This document shows positions 12,991 to 23,830 of a DNA stretch of 64,000 bases, one piece after another. Numbering within the stretch: the stretch's first letter is position 1; every line of letters starts with the position of its first letter. The notes under the pieces are model-generated. The model saw only the letters and a program-made list of their open reading frames with translations, was not told the DNA's origin and ran no database searches. The stretch lies in contig JASANE010021112.1 of the NCBI GenBank assembly GCA_030248225.1, positions 1-64,000 of the forward strand, read 5' to 3'. The DNA comes from Trileptium ribeirensis. Taxonomy: Eukaryota; Nematoda; Enoplea; Enoplida; Thoracostomopsidae. Made by a program: the position numbers and the translations under genes.

Positions 12991-13248
12991 TGGGGTTTGC
13001 CGCAGCTCGAGAAAGAGAGAGGTAAAGCGATTTTGGTTCCGGTTTTTATAAGAATATCTCATTAAAACATTTGTTGATAATTATGGTGTGATGAAGTTAT
13101 ACTAATAATACCACGGGATCATGCTACCCGCTTATGACGCAGGGTTCGCTTATGTATACTACATCATACGTACTTTTTATTGTATTGAGTGTGATTTAAT
13201 AGATGGACATGTGAGAACACTCTCTTAGTTCTCAAGTCTACAAATCCG

Positions 13249-13840
13249 CGTATCCACAAACTTCTGGATGTGTAAAATAGCTGCTACAAGCATCGACCTG
13301 GCTTTGATTTTAACAAACTCCTGCATGTTATTATGAAAGATTCGTGCTAAATTATATGCCCTACTTACGTTTTACACGGCAAATTGGTTATTTAATCCTT
13401 TCTTTTGCTTGGTTGTATTGGAGCTTGATCATTGTATAATATATATTACATATGTTTGGACTACAGGATAAAGCAAAAAAAACGTGGAAAATTTCAAACA
13501 AAATTTTTAAACCGGAATTCCGGTTCCGGTATGGTTTTTGCCCTTTGCCGGAACCGCAACCGGAACACGATTTTCGCCGGAACCGGAACCGGAATTCCGG
13601 TTACTCCCTGATAGACACGTATGTATAATGTCTAGTAAGCTATTACTCATTTTGTGAATTCTTCGAGTGAAAAAAGATTTTCGTTGATCCACAAATTTTA
13701 CTGTGCATACGTGTGTGAACGCTGTGGGTAATCTATATCCAACACACATATTCTGTTGTGATTGCAAGGACATATGAACCGCGACGAGAAGAAATTGGCA
13801 GTAGAATCGGCTACGCAGCTGATGGTGTTGTGAAGTCGTT
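13249..13840. other. Palindrome P1 loop (592 bp, unique)
   Basis: This sequence separates the two arms and shows no long complementarity between its halves except a perfect 21-bp inverted repeat of CCGGAA-type words (13510-13530 against 13582-13602) close to the symmetry centre. The repeat contains the self-complementary core CCGGAATTCCGG. No gene is seen. Confidence 0.85.
13510..13602. repeat. CCGGAA-rich perfect 21-bp inverted repeat at P1 centre
   Basis: Positions 13510-13530 and 13582-13602 are exact reverse complements, with a 51-bp spacer that also holds GGAACC/CCGGAA words. Each half contains CCGGAATTCCGG. The centre (about 13556) lies within 15 bp of the symmetry centre of the whole palindrome. 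Confidence 0.9.
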
Positions 13841-14154
13841 CGGATTTGTAGACTTGAGAACTAAGAGAGTGTTCTCAATGTCCATCTATTAAATCACATC
13901 ATTACCATAGTAGGTACGTATGATGTATTATATATAAGCTAATTCTGCGTCATTAAGCTTGTAGCATGATCCCGTGTTATCATTAGTATAATATCAATAA
14001 TTATGATCTATTGTTTTAATTAGGTTTTATTATAAATATCGTAAGCTATGTCGCTTTACTTTTTTACTTTTTCGCGCTGCGGCTTAAACTCCAAATGACT
14101 GCCTGCAAACATTCTAATCACAGTTTTCTATTGGTTCCTATTCTGCGCTAGTTC

Positions 14155-14958
14155 ACTGAAGTCATGTTCTCCATTGGGTCATTTGCGTCGCCGAATACGC
14201 CGCCGGTCTTTTCCAGTTGTATCGTACATGCATGAGAAAGCTTGAAATGCCAACGCTGGTCATCCACATGTAAAACATGCCCCAACCAACGAAGCTTTCT
14301 CCCACTAATTACAGAATGATTTGTTCACGAATGCGTGAAACGACGCGAAATTTCCACATTTGAAGCACGATCTAATTGGCTAATATTCAAACAGCTGCAC
14401 CAACAGTTATGTTCGAGCACCGACTACATCATTGTACGGCTCTTTAATTGCCATGTTTCACAACCATACAGTAGAACAGAGTGAACGCATGCGTCATAAT
14501 AAACTTTGGCTTTTGTATTTAGTGATATACCACGCCGACGCCAAAGTTTGTACCATAACAAATTAATATGCAATGCGCTTTGCCGACTTTTACACAAATA
14601 TCATCAAAGGACCCGTCACGGGCGTTTATGTCACAACTATCGGAGCGGTCGCTTCGGTGACTGACCGATTCAAAGTAACTCAAGGTACAATAGGCATGCA
14701 GCAATATAGTATTTTGGTGTTTGAAACATTGACTGTCAGACCAACGGAACTTGCTGTTTCCGCTAGACTGCTAGTCATTAGTGGCGTGTCATCTTTTGAC
14801 TCAGCAAATAGAGCAATGTCGTCTGCAAAGTCTAATTCCATGACACGTCTATCAGATGGAAACAAATCTACCCCCCCCCAATTCTGCTGTTCTGCAGAAC
14901 TCAGTCAATGACGTAATTAAATAATGTGAGGGACAATATGGAGCCGTGACGAACGCCA
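14155..14958 (-). mobile_element. LINE-A, RT catalytic and C-terminal part (right arm)
   Basis: On the minus strand: a VRHGSILSLTLFNYVID block (RT domain before the active site), then ELDFADDIALFAES (catalytic FADD, near 14810), then AETASSVGLTVN, SVLLYGCETWQ-like text, and RKLRWLGHVLHVDDQ, closing with a stop near 14155. These are ordered as in LINE reverse transcriptases. Several frames are used, so the copy is dead. The upstream half lies at 15767-16244 on the same strand, separated by an inserted element in opposite orientation. Confidence 0.8.
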
Positions 14959-15766
14959 GTACTCACGGCGAATTCGCCCGACAAATCTACTGTGTCATCG
15001 CTGTGGAAAGTGGGTGCACTTTCGATGTTCCGGCCTCCGAGCGCGCCCTCGTTCAAACGTCAACTTTACATGTCGCGAATGCCAACATCCTACTCGTCCT
15101 GACACTGAACTCCACGTTGACGACAAAAAGTTCGATATTGTGGACAGGTTCACATATCTCGGAGACACAATCGACTACAGGGCCGATGTTAAGCGAGCCG
15201 CCAGGGCTCGAAGTCAGGCAGCTTGGATGAAATGGAAAGAGCTCGCCAGCTTGCTACCTGACAAGCGACTGCCGGCCAAAGTACGCGTAAAGGTATACCA
15301 TGCGTGTATCCGGCCAGTGCTTGCCTATGTCTCCGAATGTTGGGCACTCACGAAGGAAGCTGCCGCTCCTCTACTCACAACCGACAGAAAGATGATGCGG
15401 TGGATGACCGGTGTGCGATAAGAAGACAGGAAACGTAGTGAGGAGGTTGCAGCCACACTCGGCCTTATGGCGCTGGAAATAGAGCTGCAAATTCGAAGGC
15501 TGCGGTGGTACAGTCATATGCAGCGAAGGACGAGTGGAATAACGAAAATGGCCGCAGGTGTAAAATTCCGAGGGATAGCACCACGTGGAAGACCCAAGAA
15601 GAACTGGGAAGAGGTGGTGGAAGAAGATACGCGATTGATGGGTCTGCGAAAAGAGGACATCCAACACAGGGATAAATGGAGAAACGAGCTGAAATCATGG
15701 TACAGTCGAACCCGTTGCGCAGGCGATAGAACCAATCGACTCTAAAGGATGAGGTGGTGGTGGTGT
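14959..15766 (+). mobile_element. LINE-B fragment inserted in LINE-A (right arm)
   Basis: A 5'-truncated LINE on the plus strand. A PHD-like Cys/His pattern CHRC..GKWVHFRC..CREC (about 14994-15080) precedes FTYLGDTIDYRADVKRAARA, VYHACIRPVLAYVSECWAL and KMMRWMTG (frame to 15421). The next frame (15467-15745) gives LRWYSHMQRRT, GRPKKNWEEVVEEDTRLMGL and ends CAGDRTNRL. Its 3' tail is GATGAGGTGGTGGTGG, a short repeat tail typical of several LINE clades. A zinc-finger segment after the polymerase domain is known in some invertebrate LINEs. Confidence 0.78.
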
Positions 15767-16244
15767 CAACTTTTTTATGAAGAGGCAAAATTAACGCCAA
15801 TAACCAATTGTTAGGAATAGATTCGTCTTGCCAATTTTTTAATTTTAGACTGTGGAAACGATCCAGGGCATTTTACTTAACGTTCTTCAGATGTTGGCTG
15901 AAAGATCATTTTCAATGGGAGCTATTTGTGAACGCATTTGCTTCAATGCAAATTTTTTCTTCTAATGTGGGACAGGTCTCATCTTTATCAAGAAAACCGT
16001 TAAAGGGCAGATTACGTGGAGGAAGTCTTGTTAGCAAATTACAAAAATAATCTTGCCACATACGAATACGATGGATAAAACATGAAATATATGAACCGTC
16101 ACGATCTTTCAAAATTTCATTAACAGCAAATTCTCCTTTAGGTTTTAACAGGTGAAATACTTGTGGGTTAAGTAGATTATAAAGCTTAGGTTTGCAGCCA
16201 ACCCTAGGTTTGGGTTTATTGTACATTGATGAAGGATATAGCAA
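15767..16244 (-). mobile_element. LINE-A, N-proximal RT part (right arm)
   Basis: Minus-strand frames give KGEFAVNEILKDRDGSYIS, MWQDYFCNLLTRLPPRN and, in another frame, LALILPLHKK, the pattern seen between endonuclease and RT and at the first RT block of LINEs. It ends exactly where the LINE-B tail begins, showing that LINE-B landed inside LINE-A. Confidence 0.65.
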
Positions 16245-17332
16245 TGGGCTAATAGAATTTGTGTGTTATACTAGGATTTTAGTTCGCTTTTAGTAGTGAC
16301 CAACTGATGTTTCCCTGAATTACATTATTGCAGCCCTATTCGATAAAATGGTTCTGCTATTTCTCTTATACGAAAGATTGTGGGCTTTTTTATGACAAGG
16401 TGTATAATACGGGCATTAAATGTTTCGTCGAGTCGGATCTCCATTAATATTGCCACAGTTGCGGGTTTGCTGGAGTTTAACTGACACGTATCGAGGCTTA
16501 ACTACACCATAATCATGGATAAATATATTTAGCTATATCTTGTTAATCTTTAATAATGGTGGTACGTTCACTACAACGTTGTTACAAGAATTGGGCCTTG
16601 ATTGAAGCAGATTCGGTAACCAATTTTCTAGTAAGGTTTCTAGTAGTCAACATTTTACGGGAATACTTCAGGGGATCGTTGTTTTTACTTTTTTCGCTGG
16701 TGTACTACTCAAAATTTGATTAATTTATTTTTATGCTCTTGAGACGTTAATTATAAAATATTTTAGTCTGAAGGCAGTCGCCGTATTGGCGTTGTGGCAC
16801 GTAAAAATTCTCTCGCATATCGTGCATTGCTACTCAACGAATTACTCGATGACTCGATTGAAGCAATACAGGTAAAGATAATTTTAATTGCTTTTTTGCC
16901 ATTTCATTTTCTTCTAGCATTACTACGCTTTTTGATGCAAGTGTTTAGCTTATACTGTTTGTTTTAACTTTTGTTACATGTTCATGAAATACTGTCTATG
17001 CAATAAAAATATATATGTCGTAACGCAAGCGAGGGTGAAACGGGTTGATCGTGGTATTATGTATAGCTGTCATTAATATGTTTACTCATCAACAGATGTG
17101 TTTGATGGATATCTGCTTGTCAACGGAACCAAAATTTTACCTCTGGCTTTGAGCTGGGTTGCCCCGGTTCCTTGACTTCTTCATACCAGCAAAAGTATAC
17201 CTGGAGGCATGAACCAGTTCAGAACTGGGTGAGCTGAAAATAGTTGACGCGCAATTTCCCCCGGATAACTGGGGCTTACCCAGTTGAACTGAAAAGATCA
17301 TAAAATACTGTAGCTGTTAGAGAAAACGTCAA
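16245..17332. repeat. Non-coding repeat block between LINE-A and Ty3 (right arm)
   Basis: Mirror of 9742-10849. It contains GCAAGCGAGGGTGAAACGGG (17026-17045), shared with palindrome P2, followed by AGATGTGTTTGATGGATAT. No gene is seen. Confidence 0.55.
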
Positions 17333-17337
17333 ATATG

Positions 17338-17568
17338 TGTAGGAACTATTTTCTTGCCAACGTGTCAAGATGATGTAACAATGAAGATGTAACAACATGA
17401 AAATGACAATATGCTCACAAACATTACTATGCCTAATTATGAATATTGTATAGCAAGGCTGATGCAATACGGCTGATGCAATATTTCTCGTTCTATACTG
17501 TATATAAACTGCTTCTTTCTTGTAATAAATCATTCTCTCTTGCTTGTTAGTTGTTTGAACCACAACAT
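17338..17568 (+). repeat. 5' LTR (231 bp)
   Basis: Begins TGTAGGAACTA, contains TATATAAA and AATAAA (promoter and polyadenylation signal candidates), and ends CCACAACAT. It is 28 bp longer than the 3' LTR because of two short internal duplications (ATGAAGATGTAACA-like and GGCTGATGCAATA-like). Confidence 0.93.
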
Positions 17569-17585
17569 TGGTGAACCCGACGTGA
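17569..17585 (+). promoter_or_regulatory. Primer-binding site of Ty3 element
   Basis: TGGTGAACCCGACGTG follows the 5' LTR with no spacer. The leading TGG would pair with a tRNA 3' CCA. The exact tRNA is not determined. Confidence 0.75.
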
Positions 17586-17948
17586 TGGTTCAACGTTTTG
17601 TTTTCTTTCATCAACTGTAGTTTGGCTTATTGGTACGGCGTTTGACTTCCATCGGTTAGGTCGCCGGTTCTACTCTAACAGCCGACTTTGTTTGTTTTTT
17701 CAACAACTTGGTTTTCATAGTTTTGTGTTTTGTGGTACGTCAGCTGCTTGCAAGCCGTTCCGTTTTGACGATCAATTCATGGTCCGTTTGCCGAAATCTA
17801 CCGTTCGAGTCAAGCAAGTCCTCTGATCAACCGTTCGATTCAATCGAGCCGTGTCGATTACTCCGGTTGCGCAACAAGCCGTGCCGTTTGCGAGTGTGTT
17901 CGTTTCGATTCGTTTGAATCCGGCGAATCCTCGTTGGGTCAGTTGTCA

Positions 17949-18820
17949 TGTCGATCGATCCTCGCAAAGAGTCAAGTCAGTCCGTGTCAATGCAAGGCCC
18001 TGATCAAGCGATCGTTTCAGCCGCGACGATCAAGTTGCCCCGTTTTGGCCTGCCGATCCAGAATTGTGGTTTGCCCAGGTCGAGGCCCAGTTCGCTACCC
18101 GTGCCATTATGACGCAACAAACAAAGTTCTACTACGTCGTCGGGTCCCTGGCGCCTGAGCATGCGACAGAAGTGCGAGATCTTCTCATCAATCCGCCGAG
18201 CGACAACCCATACGATGTGCTTCGAGAACAACTCGTTCGACGACTTTCGGCATCCGACCAACGACGAGTTCGATAGCTACTCAACGCTGAAGAGCTTGGC
18301 GATCGAAAACCCAGTCAACTCCTCCGCCACATGCGTCAGCTGCTCGGTTCGCATTCTTCATCCCTCGACGATTCAATCCTTCGTCAGCTGTTTCTCCAGC
18401 GTCTGCCAACCCATGTTCAAATGGTGATCACGGCAGCAGACAGCCCGACCCTTGAAGCAGCGGCAACATTGGCGGATAAAGTCATGGAGGTGGCGTCGCC
18501 GATTGTATCAACCACAACATTGGCGAGCCCGACCATGACGAGCGATTCCTCCGTGTCAGCCATGACGAGCGATCCACCGGTATCAACCGAGATCCAGTCC
18601 TTGCGGGCAGAGGTTCAAAGTCTTCGACGAATGGTATCTTCGTTGTCATTTAACCACCGAGGGCGTCGAAGTGTCTCAATCCCGAGCAAGGCCGCGCAGT
18701 CAATCTCGACAAGGTCAACGGCAAGATGGCGTGTGCTGGTATCATGCGAAATTTGGGTCATCTGCAACGAAATGTCGATCCCCGTGTTCGATGTCGGGAA
18801 ACGGCAACGCGGGACATTAG
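17949..18820 (+). pseudogene. gag: Ty3 gag remnant, right arm
   Basis: Starts ATGTCGATCGATCC at 17949 and reaches a TAG at 18818-18820 by crossing at least two frame changes (near 18040 and near 18270). Recognisable parts are FWPADPELWFAQVEAQF and APEHATEVRDLL in one frame, LQRLPTHVQMV in another, and a Cys/His segment CWYHAKFGSSATKCRSPC near the end that replaces a standard CCHC knuckle in this retroelement group. Capsid-type function is inferred from family. The same breaks occur in the left arm for the landmarks checked, so at least part of the decay predates the duplication. Confidence 0.8.
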
Positions 18821-18837
18821 CCACGACGAGTGCTCCC

Positions 18838-19025
18838 GCCTCTCTCAACCGTCTTTTCTTTGTCGTGGACCGTAATTCTGGGCATCGGTTTCTCATCGAC
18901 ACCGGCGCACAGGTCAGTGTCCTCAAAGCCTCCGCGGTTGATCGACGCCGTCCTCAATCGACCCCACAACTGCAAGCGGCGAACAATACGACAACCCGCA
19001 CAATACGACAACCCGTTCTCTCACG
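18838..19025 (+). CDS. pro: Retropepsin segment of Ty3 element
   Basis: [18 protein letters not shown] carries the aspartyl protease DTG at 18898-18906. This frame overlaps a longer open frame from 18331. A direct 17-bp duplication near 18985-19020 (AATACGACAACCCG repeated) lies between DTG and the ILGVDFL flap-side motif, which is in the next frame together with RT. The duplication therefore separates protease from RT. It is present in the left arm as well (about 8062-8098). Confidence 0.8.
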
Positions 19026-21866
19026 TTGGATTTCGGTGTCAAGCGAATTCTACGATGGGTATTCGTCATTGCCGACGTCAGTCATTCAATCCTTGGCGTA
19101 GATTTCCTTTCGCATTTCGACCTCGTTCCTGACGTCAAGCGACTTCGCCTGCATGATGGGATAACCCGGGTGTCAATTCAAGGTATCCATGCCGACGTCC
19201 AGTCCAGGCAGCTTGCTATCTTCGACCCTCACGGTACATCGCAGTACTCTCGAATCCTGAAGGAATTCCCTCGCATCACCAGTCCCACCAGTTTCACCAA
19301 CAACCTTCGTCACTCGGTACGTCATCATATCAAAACAAAAGGCCCGCCTGTTCACAGCCGTCCTCGTCGACTGCCTCCAGGCAAACTCAAGATTGCCAAA
19401 GACGAATTCGATTACATGCTCGAATTGGGCATTATCCGGCCATCATCGAGTTGCTTCTCCTCGCCATTGCACTTGGTCCCCAAGAAAAACGGTGACTGGC
19501 GTCCATGCGGTGACTACAGAGCACTCAACAATTCAACGATCCCGGATCGGTACCCCATTCCTCACATCCAAGATTTCACCGCGTCTTTGGCTGGCAAGAC
19601 GATTTTCTCGAAGGTGGATTTGGTTCGAGCCTATCATCAAATTCCAGTGGCCGACGAAGACATTCCCAAGACAGCAATCGTCACACCGTTTGGTCTCTTC
19701 GAGTATGTTCGAATGCCTTTTGGTCTCCGCAATGCCGCTCAAACGTTTCAGCGGTTCATCGATCAAATTATCCGTGGTTTGGACTTCTGCTATGCCTATC
19801 TTGACGACATCTTAGTGGCCAGCAAAACTCACGACGACCATCAGCAACATCTCGAACAGCTGTTCCAACGCCTCGACGATTTCGGATTGACGATCAATCC
19901 CCAAAAATGTCAATTCGGCGAAACATCCCTCGAATTTCTTGGACATTTTGTCGACAACAGTGGAATTCGCCCTCTCGAGTCCAAAGTTCAAGCAGTTCAA
20001 GAATTCCCTCAACCGGATATTGTGAAAAAGCTGCAAGAATTCCTCGGAATGCTGAACTTTTATCATCGTTTTATTCCTAAATGTGCCGAAATAACTTCCC
20101 CGCTAACGAACCTTACTCGTAATGCGAAGCCGGGCACAACAATTCCTTGGTGCGAAACATCGTCTGCTGCATTCGTTGCCTGCAAACAAGCTTTGGCCAA
20201 CGCGTCAATGTTAACACATCCACATCCCGATGCCTCCCTCAACATCATCGTCGACGCATCTGATGTAGCTGTTGGCGCAGTGCTTCAACAAGAGCACAAC
20301 GGCGTTTTCGAACCACTGTCGTTCTTCTCCAAAAAGCTGTCACCCGCAGAGGTCAAGTATAGCACGTTCGGTCGAGAACTGCTGGCAATCTACCTGGCAA
20401 TCCGTCATTTCCGACACATGGTCGAAGGGCGTCAGTTCTTTGTGCTCACCGATCACAAACCACTAACTTTTGCGCTTCGAACTCAATCGGAGCGGCAATC
20501 CCCTCGCGAGCTGCGTCATCTATCGTTTATAGCCGAATTCACAACTGACATCCGCCATATCAAAGGTGCAAGCAATCAAGCAGCCGATGCATTGTCCCGA
20601 GTCCATGCTACTTCGGTTGGAATCGACTACAATCTTCTCGCCGATGAGCAGTCTACCGATTGTTTGCTACAGCACGCAAACGACTCATCGCTTCAATTAA
20701 AGTCAGTTGTCGTTCCTATGTGCTCTCGCCCGATCATGTGCGACGTATCAACTGGTGTTGCTCGTCCCTGGCTGCCAGTGTCGTTTCGCCGAGCTGCTTT
20801 CGACAGTTTACACTCCCTTTCTCATCCCGGCATACGAGCGACACAACGCTTGGTCACGCAACGATTTGTGTGGCCCGGAATCAATCAAGATGTCCGTCGA
20901 TGGGCCAAAACGTGTCTCGAGTGTCAGCGAACCAAAATCAGCCGCCATACGATTTCACCCCTCGATCAGTTTCAACCTACTGATCGCCGATTCGATCACA
21001 TTCATGTTGACATCGTCGGTCCGTTCCCTCCTTCGGATGGTCAAGCGTACCTTCTAACTATTGTCGATCGATTTTCCCGTTGGCCCGAAGCAATTCCAAT
21101 CGCCAACATCACAGCTGATACCGTTGCCAAAGCCCTGGTGTTCGGTTGGGTATCTCATTTTGGAGTGCCGACTTATATTACCACCGATCGCGGTCGTCAG
21201 TTCGAATCCTCATTATTCGCCAAACTTACTCGTCTATTGGGAGTTAGTCACTTTCGAACGACAGCTTATCATCCGATGGCTAATGGGATGGTGGAGCGAC
21301 TTCATCGTCAACTTAAAGCTGCTCTCAAAGCTCACGACAATACCCAACGCTGGACGGAAGTTTTGCCTTTGGCGCTCCTTGGTATCCGATCAACAATCAA
21401 GGAAGACATCAATGCAACAACAGCTGAAATGGTTTATGGTTCTTCAATTCGACTTCCCGGTGAAATGATTTCTACGTCCTCTCAACCAATCCCTGATCCC
21501 ACATCATTTGCTGATCGTTTACGGTGTTCAATGCGTCAACTCCAACCAACTTCTACTCGATCGGTTGAACGACCATCATACGTCCCTTCGTCGCTTCAAC
21601 GATCAGCCTTCGTTTTCTTGCGACACGATGCTATCCGGAAGCCTCTACAATCTCCGTATGATGGGCCGTTCCGAGTCATCAAGCGAAACGTCAAACATTT
21701 CACCATTGACAAGTTTGGAAGGAATGAAGTAGTTTCTATCGACCGCCTCAAGCCTACCTTCATCGACAACGATCCGACAACTTCTGCGACATCCGCAGTG
21801 GATGGCCAGCTTCGACGATCTCCCCGAAATGTCAAGTTTCCGGATTCGATATCGACTGTCATCTAG
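19026..21866 (+). CDS. pol: Ty3/gypsy Pol (RT, RNase H, integrase), open 946 codons
   Basis: Intact reading frame to a TAG at 21864. Domains in order: protease C-terminal flank with ILGVDFL (about residues 22-28), reverse transcriptase (about 115-320) with catalytic YAYLDD at 256-261, RNase H (about 405-525) with acidic D410 and TDHKPL, integrase zinc segment with H600 and C630/C633, and integrase core with D662, D721, E757 (the D-58-D-35-E spacing of retroelement integrases). The first codon is TTG; the true start lies upstream in a gag-pro frame, so this is the downstream part of a polyprotein. It is expected to copy and integrate the element. The left-arm copy is broken in several places. 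Confidence 0.95.
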   Translation: MDFGVKRILRWVFVIADVSHSILGVDFLSHFDLVPDVKRLRLHDGITRVSIQGIHADVQSRQLAIFDPHGTSQYSRILKEFPRITSPTSFTNNLRHSVRHHIKTKGPPVHSRPRRLPPGKLKIAKDEFDYMLELGIIRPSSSCFSSPLHLVPKKNGDWRPCGDYRALNNSTIPDRYPIPHIQDFTASLAGKTIFSKVDLVRAYHQIPVADEDIPKTAIVTPFGLFEYVRMPFGLRNAAQTFQRFIDQIIRGLDFCYAYLDDILVASKTHDDHQQHLEQLFQRLDDFGLTINPQKCQFGETSLEFLGHFVDNSGIRPLESKVQAVQEFPQPDIVKKLQEFLGMLNFYHRFIPKCAEITSPLTNLTRNAKPGTTIPWCETSSAAFVACKQALANASMLTHPHPDASLNIIVDASDVAVGAVLQQEHNGVFEPLSFFSKKLSPAEVKYSTFGRELLAIYLAIRHFRHMVEGRQFFVLTDHKPLTFALRTQSERQSPRELRHLSFIAEFTTDIRHIKGASNQAADALSRVHATSVGIDYNLLADEQSTDCLLQHANDSSLQLKSVVVPMCSRPIMCDVSTGVARPWLPVSFRRAAFDSLHSLSHPGIRATQRLVTQRFVWPGINQDVRRWAKTCLECQRTKISRHTISPLDQFQPTDRRFDHIHVDIVGPFPPSDGQAYLLTIVDRFSRWPEAIPIANITADTVAKALVFGWVSHFGVPTYITTDRGRQFESSLFAKLTRLLGVSHFRTTAYHPMANGMVERLHRQLKAALKAHDNTQRWTEVLPLALLGIRSTIKEDINATTAEMVYGSSIRLPGEMISTSSQPIPDPTSFADRLRCSMRQLQPTSTRSVERPSYVPSSLQRSAFVFLRHDAIRKPLQSPYDGPFRVIKRNVKHFTIDKFGRNEVVSIDRLKPTFIDNDPTTSATSAVDGQLRRSPRNVKFPDSISTVI

Positions 21867-21874
21867 AGGGGGAG
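21865..21874 (+). promoter_or_regulatory. Polypurine tract of Ty3 element
   Basis: AGAGGGGGAG directly before the 3' LTR overlaps the pol stop. It is the expected plus-strand primer position. Confidence 0.8.
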
Positions 21875-21877
21875 TAT

Positions 21878-22080
21878 TGTAGGAACTATTTCCTTGCCAA
21901 CGTGTCAAGATGATGTAACAACATGAAAATGACAATATGCTCACAAACATTACTATGCCTAATTATGCATATTGTATAGCAAGGCTGATGCAATATTTCT
22001 CGTTCTATACTGTATATAAACTGTTTCTTTCTTGTAATAAATCACTCTCTCTTGCTTGTTAGTTGTTTGAACCACAACAT
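21878..22080 (+). repeat. 3' LTR (203 bp)
   Basis: Same ends as the 5' LTR and the same TATATAAA and AATAAA motifs. Directly preceded by a G-rich polypurine tract. Confidence 0.93.
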
Positions 22081-22085
22081 ATATG

Positions 22086-23029
22086 TAATTTAACGACCCA
22101 CTTCAACAATGTAACAAGGAATACTTTAAGACTTGCAGAGGAGAATTTTGATATTTTTCAGCGAAAAATTTGAGTATTTTTAGCCCAACTGTCAGAAATT
22201 TGGCAATTTTTAGCCGCACAAAAAGTACCGGGGTCTGAAGTGGTGGAACCAAAATGCACCTGTGGGCATGAACTGGGATGGAACCTTGTGAAGTCGATGT
22301 ATCTGATAGGCCGTTTCCCATTTTGGACAAGCCGGCTTCCAACTTTAGGAACCGAAAATGCCTGGGGAATCTTCCTTGTTGGTGAATTGGGGACTTGTAA
22401 TACATTTTATAGCGTTTTCCATACAGTTGCAACAGGTGTATCGTTGTATTTGCTCTGCTGGAAATGCTTATTTCTGTGGACCACAGTTTATTTTGCTTAG
22501 AGTGTCATAAATAATGAAAATGTAAGCAGAGCCTTTGAATTTTTTTATAATCGTTTTTGTTACAGCGGTTATTTGTGGTGCCAGCTATATTTTTGCAACC
22601 CAAAATTTGGCAGAGGGCATGGCAGCCATTCTATGGAGAGGCTAAAATGTAACATTTTAATTCTATAAAATCGGGTTCGCTCACCATGAACACATTGAAA
22701 ATTATTGAAGAAGCATGAAATATTAGTGCTGGACTCTAAATAATAAAAGCATTAACCACTGTTAAAAGTGAAACAAATTTGACTATGCTTATCAGAACGT
22801 AGTGGACATTGGGTGTTGCAGGAATGAAATCTTTTAAATTCTGTCTGTCTGTCTGTCTGTGTGTGATCGGCCATAACTCGGTAACGTCTTAACCGATTTT
22901 CATGATCTTGGGCTCATTCGAACTGGCATTGTGCTTGGGTGCCCCTCATTTCGTGGGGGTTAGTTCTGACCCCCAGTTGTGAGGGTGGTCAGCTGATACG
23001 CCCCGAGCGTTTTTTGATTTGGGGCCTGG
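22086..23029. other. Non-coding right-arm segment after the Ty3 element
   Basis: AT-rich sequence mirrored at about 4020-4964. It holds the (CTGT)n run and a possible repeat edge; no gene is supported. Confidence 0.5.
22843..22862. repeat. (CTGT)n microsatellite, right arm
   Basis: Mirror of the GACA run in the left arm, followed by GTGTGATCGGCCATAACTC. A CTGT run next to a 'taactcgg' motif is often seen at the edges of invertebrate dispersed repeats, so this may mark a repeat end (inference). Confidence 0.8.
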
Positions 23030-23830
23030 TTTCGGTGTCGGGTCAAAATGAGGTTTTTTACCCCATTTTAGTACCCTTCACGGAAGCAATGTTATTTTTA
23101 TCTTAACTTTCGAATTTTTTTCTCTGGTTGGTTTTATTTCATAGTAAAATGATAAATGCCGATGCCTCTTTTTTGTTTTCCGATTAAGGCCCCAGTTCTA
23201 TAGTTATGGGGTTTGAGGTATGGTGCCCCTATGGTTCCTCTACCCAAAAATTCGAAAATTTGTTTTGACATCCTGGGCGGCTGATAAGTTTCGTTTATTG
23301 TTTTTCGGGCATGAGAAACTTATTGCCGGTGTTTGTTTTGCTCTATGACCCATGGTTCCATGGGTACAGGGTATGGCGCCCACAAAGTTAGAGGGTCAGA
23401 GGGCAAAATAAACGTTTTTACTTCATTTTAGTACCCTTTACGGAAACAAGATTATTTTTATCTTTACTTTCGATTTTTTTGTCTGTTTGGTTGTATTTCA
23501 TAGTAAAATGATAAATGCCGATTCCTGTTTTTGTTTTTCGATTAAGGTTCCGGTTCATGGGGTTTGAGGTATGGCACCCCCGTGGTTCTCCACCCAAAAT
23601 TCGAAACTTTGTTCTGGTGTCCTGGGCGGCTGAAAACTTTTACTTTGGAATTTTGCTGGATTGATTTTGCTCTGCGATCCATGGTTCTATGGGTACGGGG
23701 TATGGCGCCGCCATGGTTCATCGACCCAAAATTCCTAATTTTACTGTGACGTCCTGGGAGGCTGATAGCTTGAACTTGGGGGTTTTGGGGCATGGGGAAC
23801 TAATTGCCGGTGTAAGTTTTGTTTTAACTT
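23030..23830. repeat. Tandem repeat of about 360 bp, right copies and flank
   Basis: GTACCCTT occurs at 23071 and 23431 (period 360), and GGGGTTTGAGGTATGG at about 23208 and 23558. A shorter internal unit (GGGTATGGCGCC) occurs at about 23369 and 23698. The array runs past the end of the palindrome, so at least part of it is single-sided. Confidence 0.75.

Larger units (their letters stand above)
3535..13248. repeat. Palindrome P1, left arm
   Basis: This 9.7-kb segment is the reverse complement of 13841-23503. Matching landmarks keep a coordinate sum of about 27,040-27,095 all along: both LTRs, the Ty3 protease DTG, the LINE ORFs and the GACA microsatellite. Substitutions and small indels separate the arms, while other tracts are identical in translation. 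The left copy is generally the more decayed one: its Ty3 pol is broken into several frames. The outer end lies inside a 360-bp tandem repeat. Confidence 0.95.
17338..22080 (+). mobile_element. Ty3/gypsy LTR retrotransposon (right-arm copy, 4743 bp)
   Basis: Complete structure: 5' LTR 17338-17568, primer site starting TGGTGAACCCGACG at 17569, gag remnants, protease, a 946-codon RT-RNaseH-integrase frame, polypurine tract AGAGGGGGAG (21865-21874) and 3' LTR 21878-22080. It is flanked by a perfect 5-bp duplication ATATG (17333-17337 and 22081-22085). Domain order RT, RNase H, integrase is that of Ty3/gypsy (Metaviridae). No envelope gene is present. Gag is frameshifted and protease and RT are out of frame, so it is non-autonomous as read. 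Confidence 0.96.
13841..23503. repeat. Palindrome P1, right arm
   Basis: Reverse complement of 3535-13248. This arm holds the better preserved copies: a Ty3 pol frame open for 946 codons and the longer LINE frames. At its outer end the 360-bp tandem repeat continues for about 330 bp beyond the last base matched by the left arm. Confidence 0.95.
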
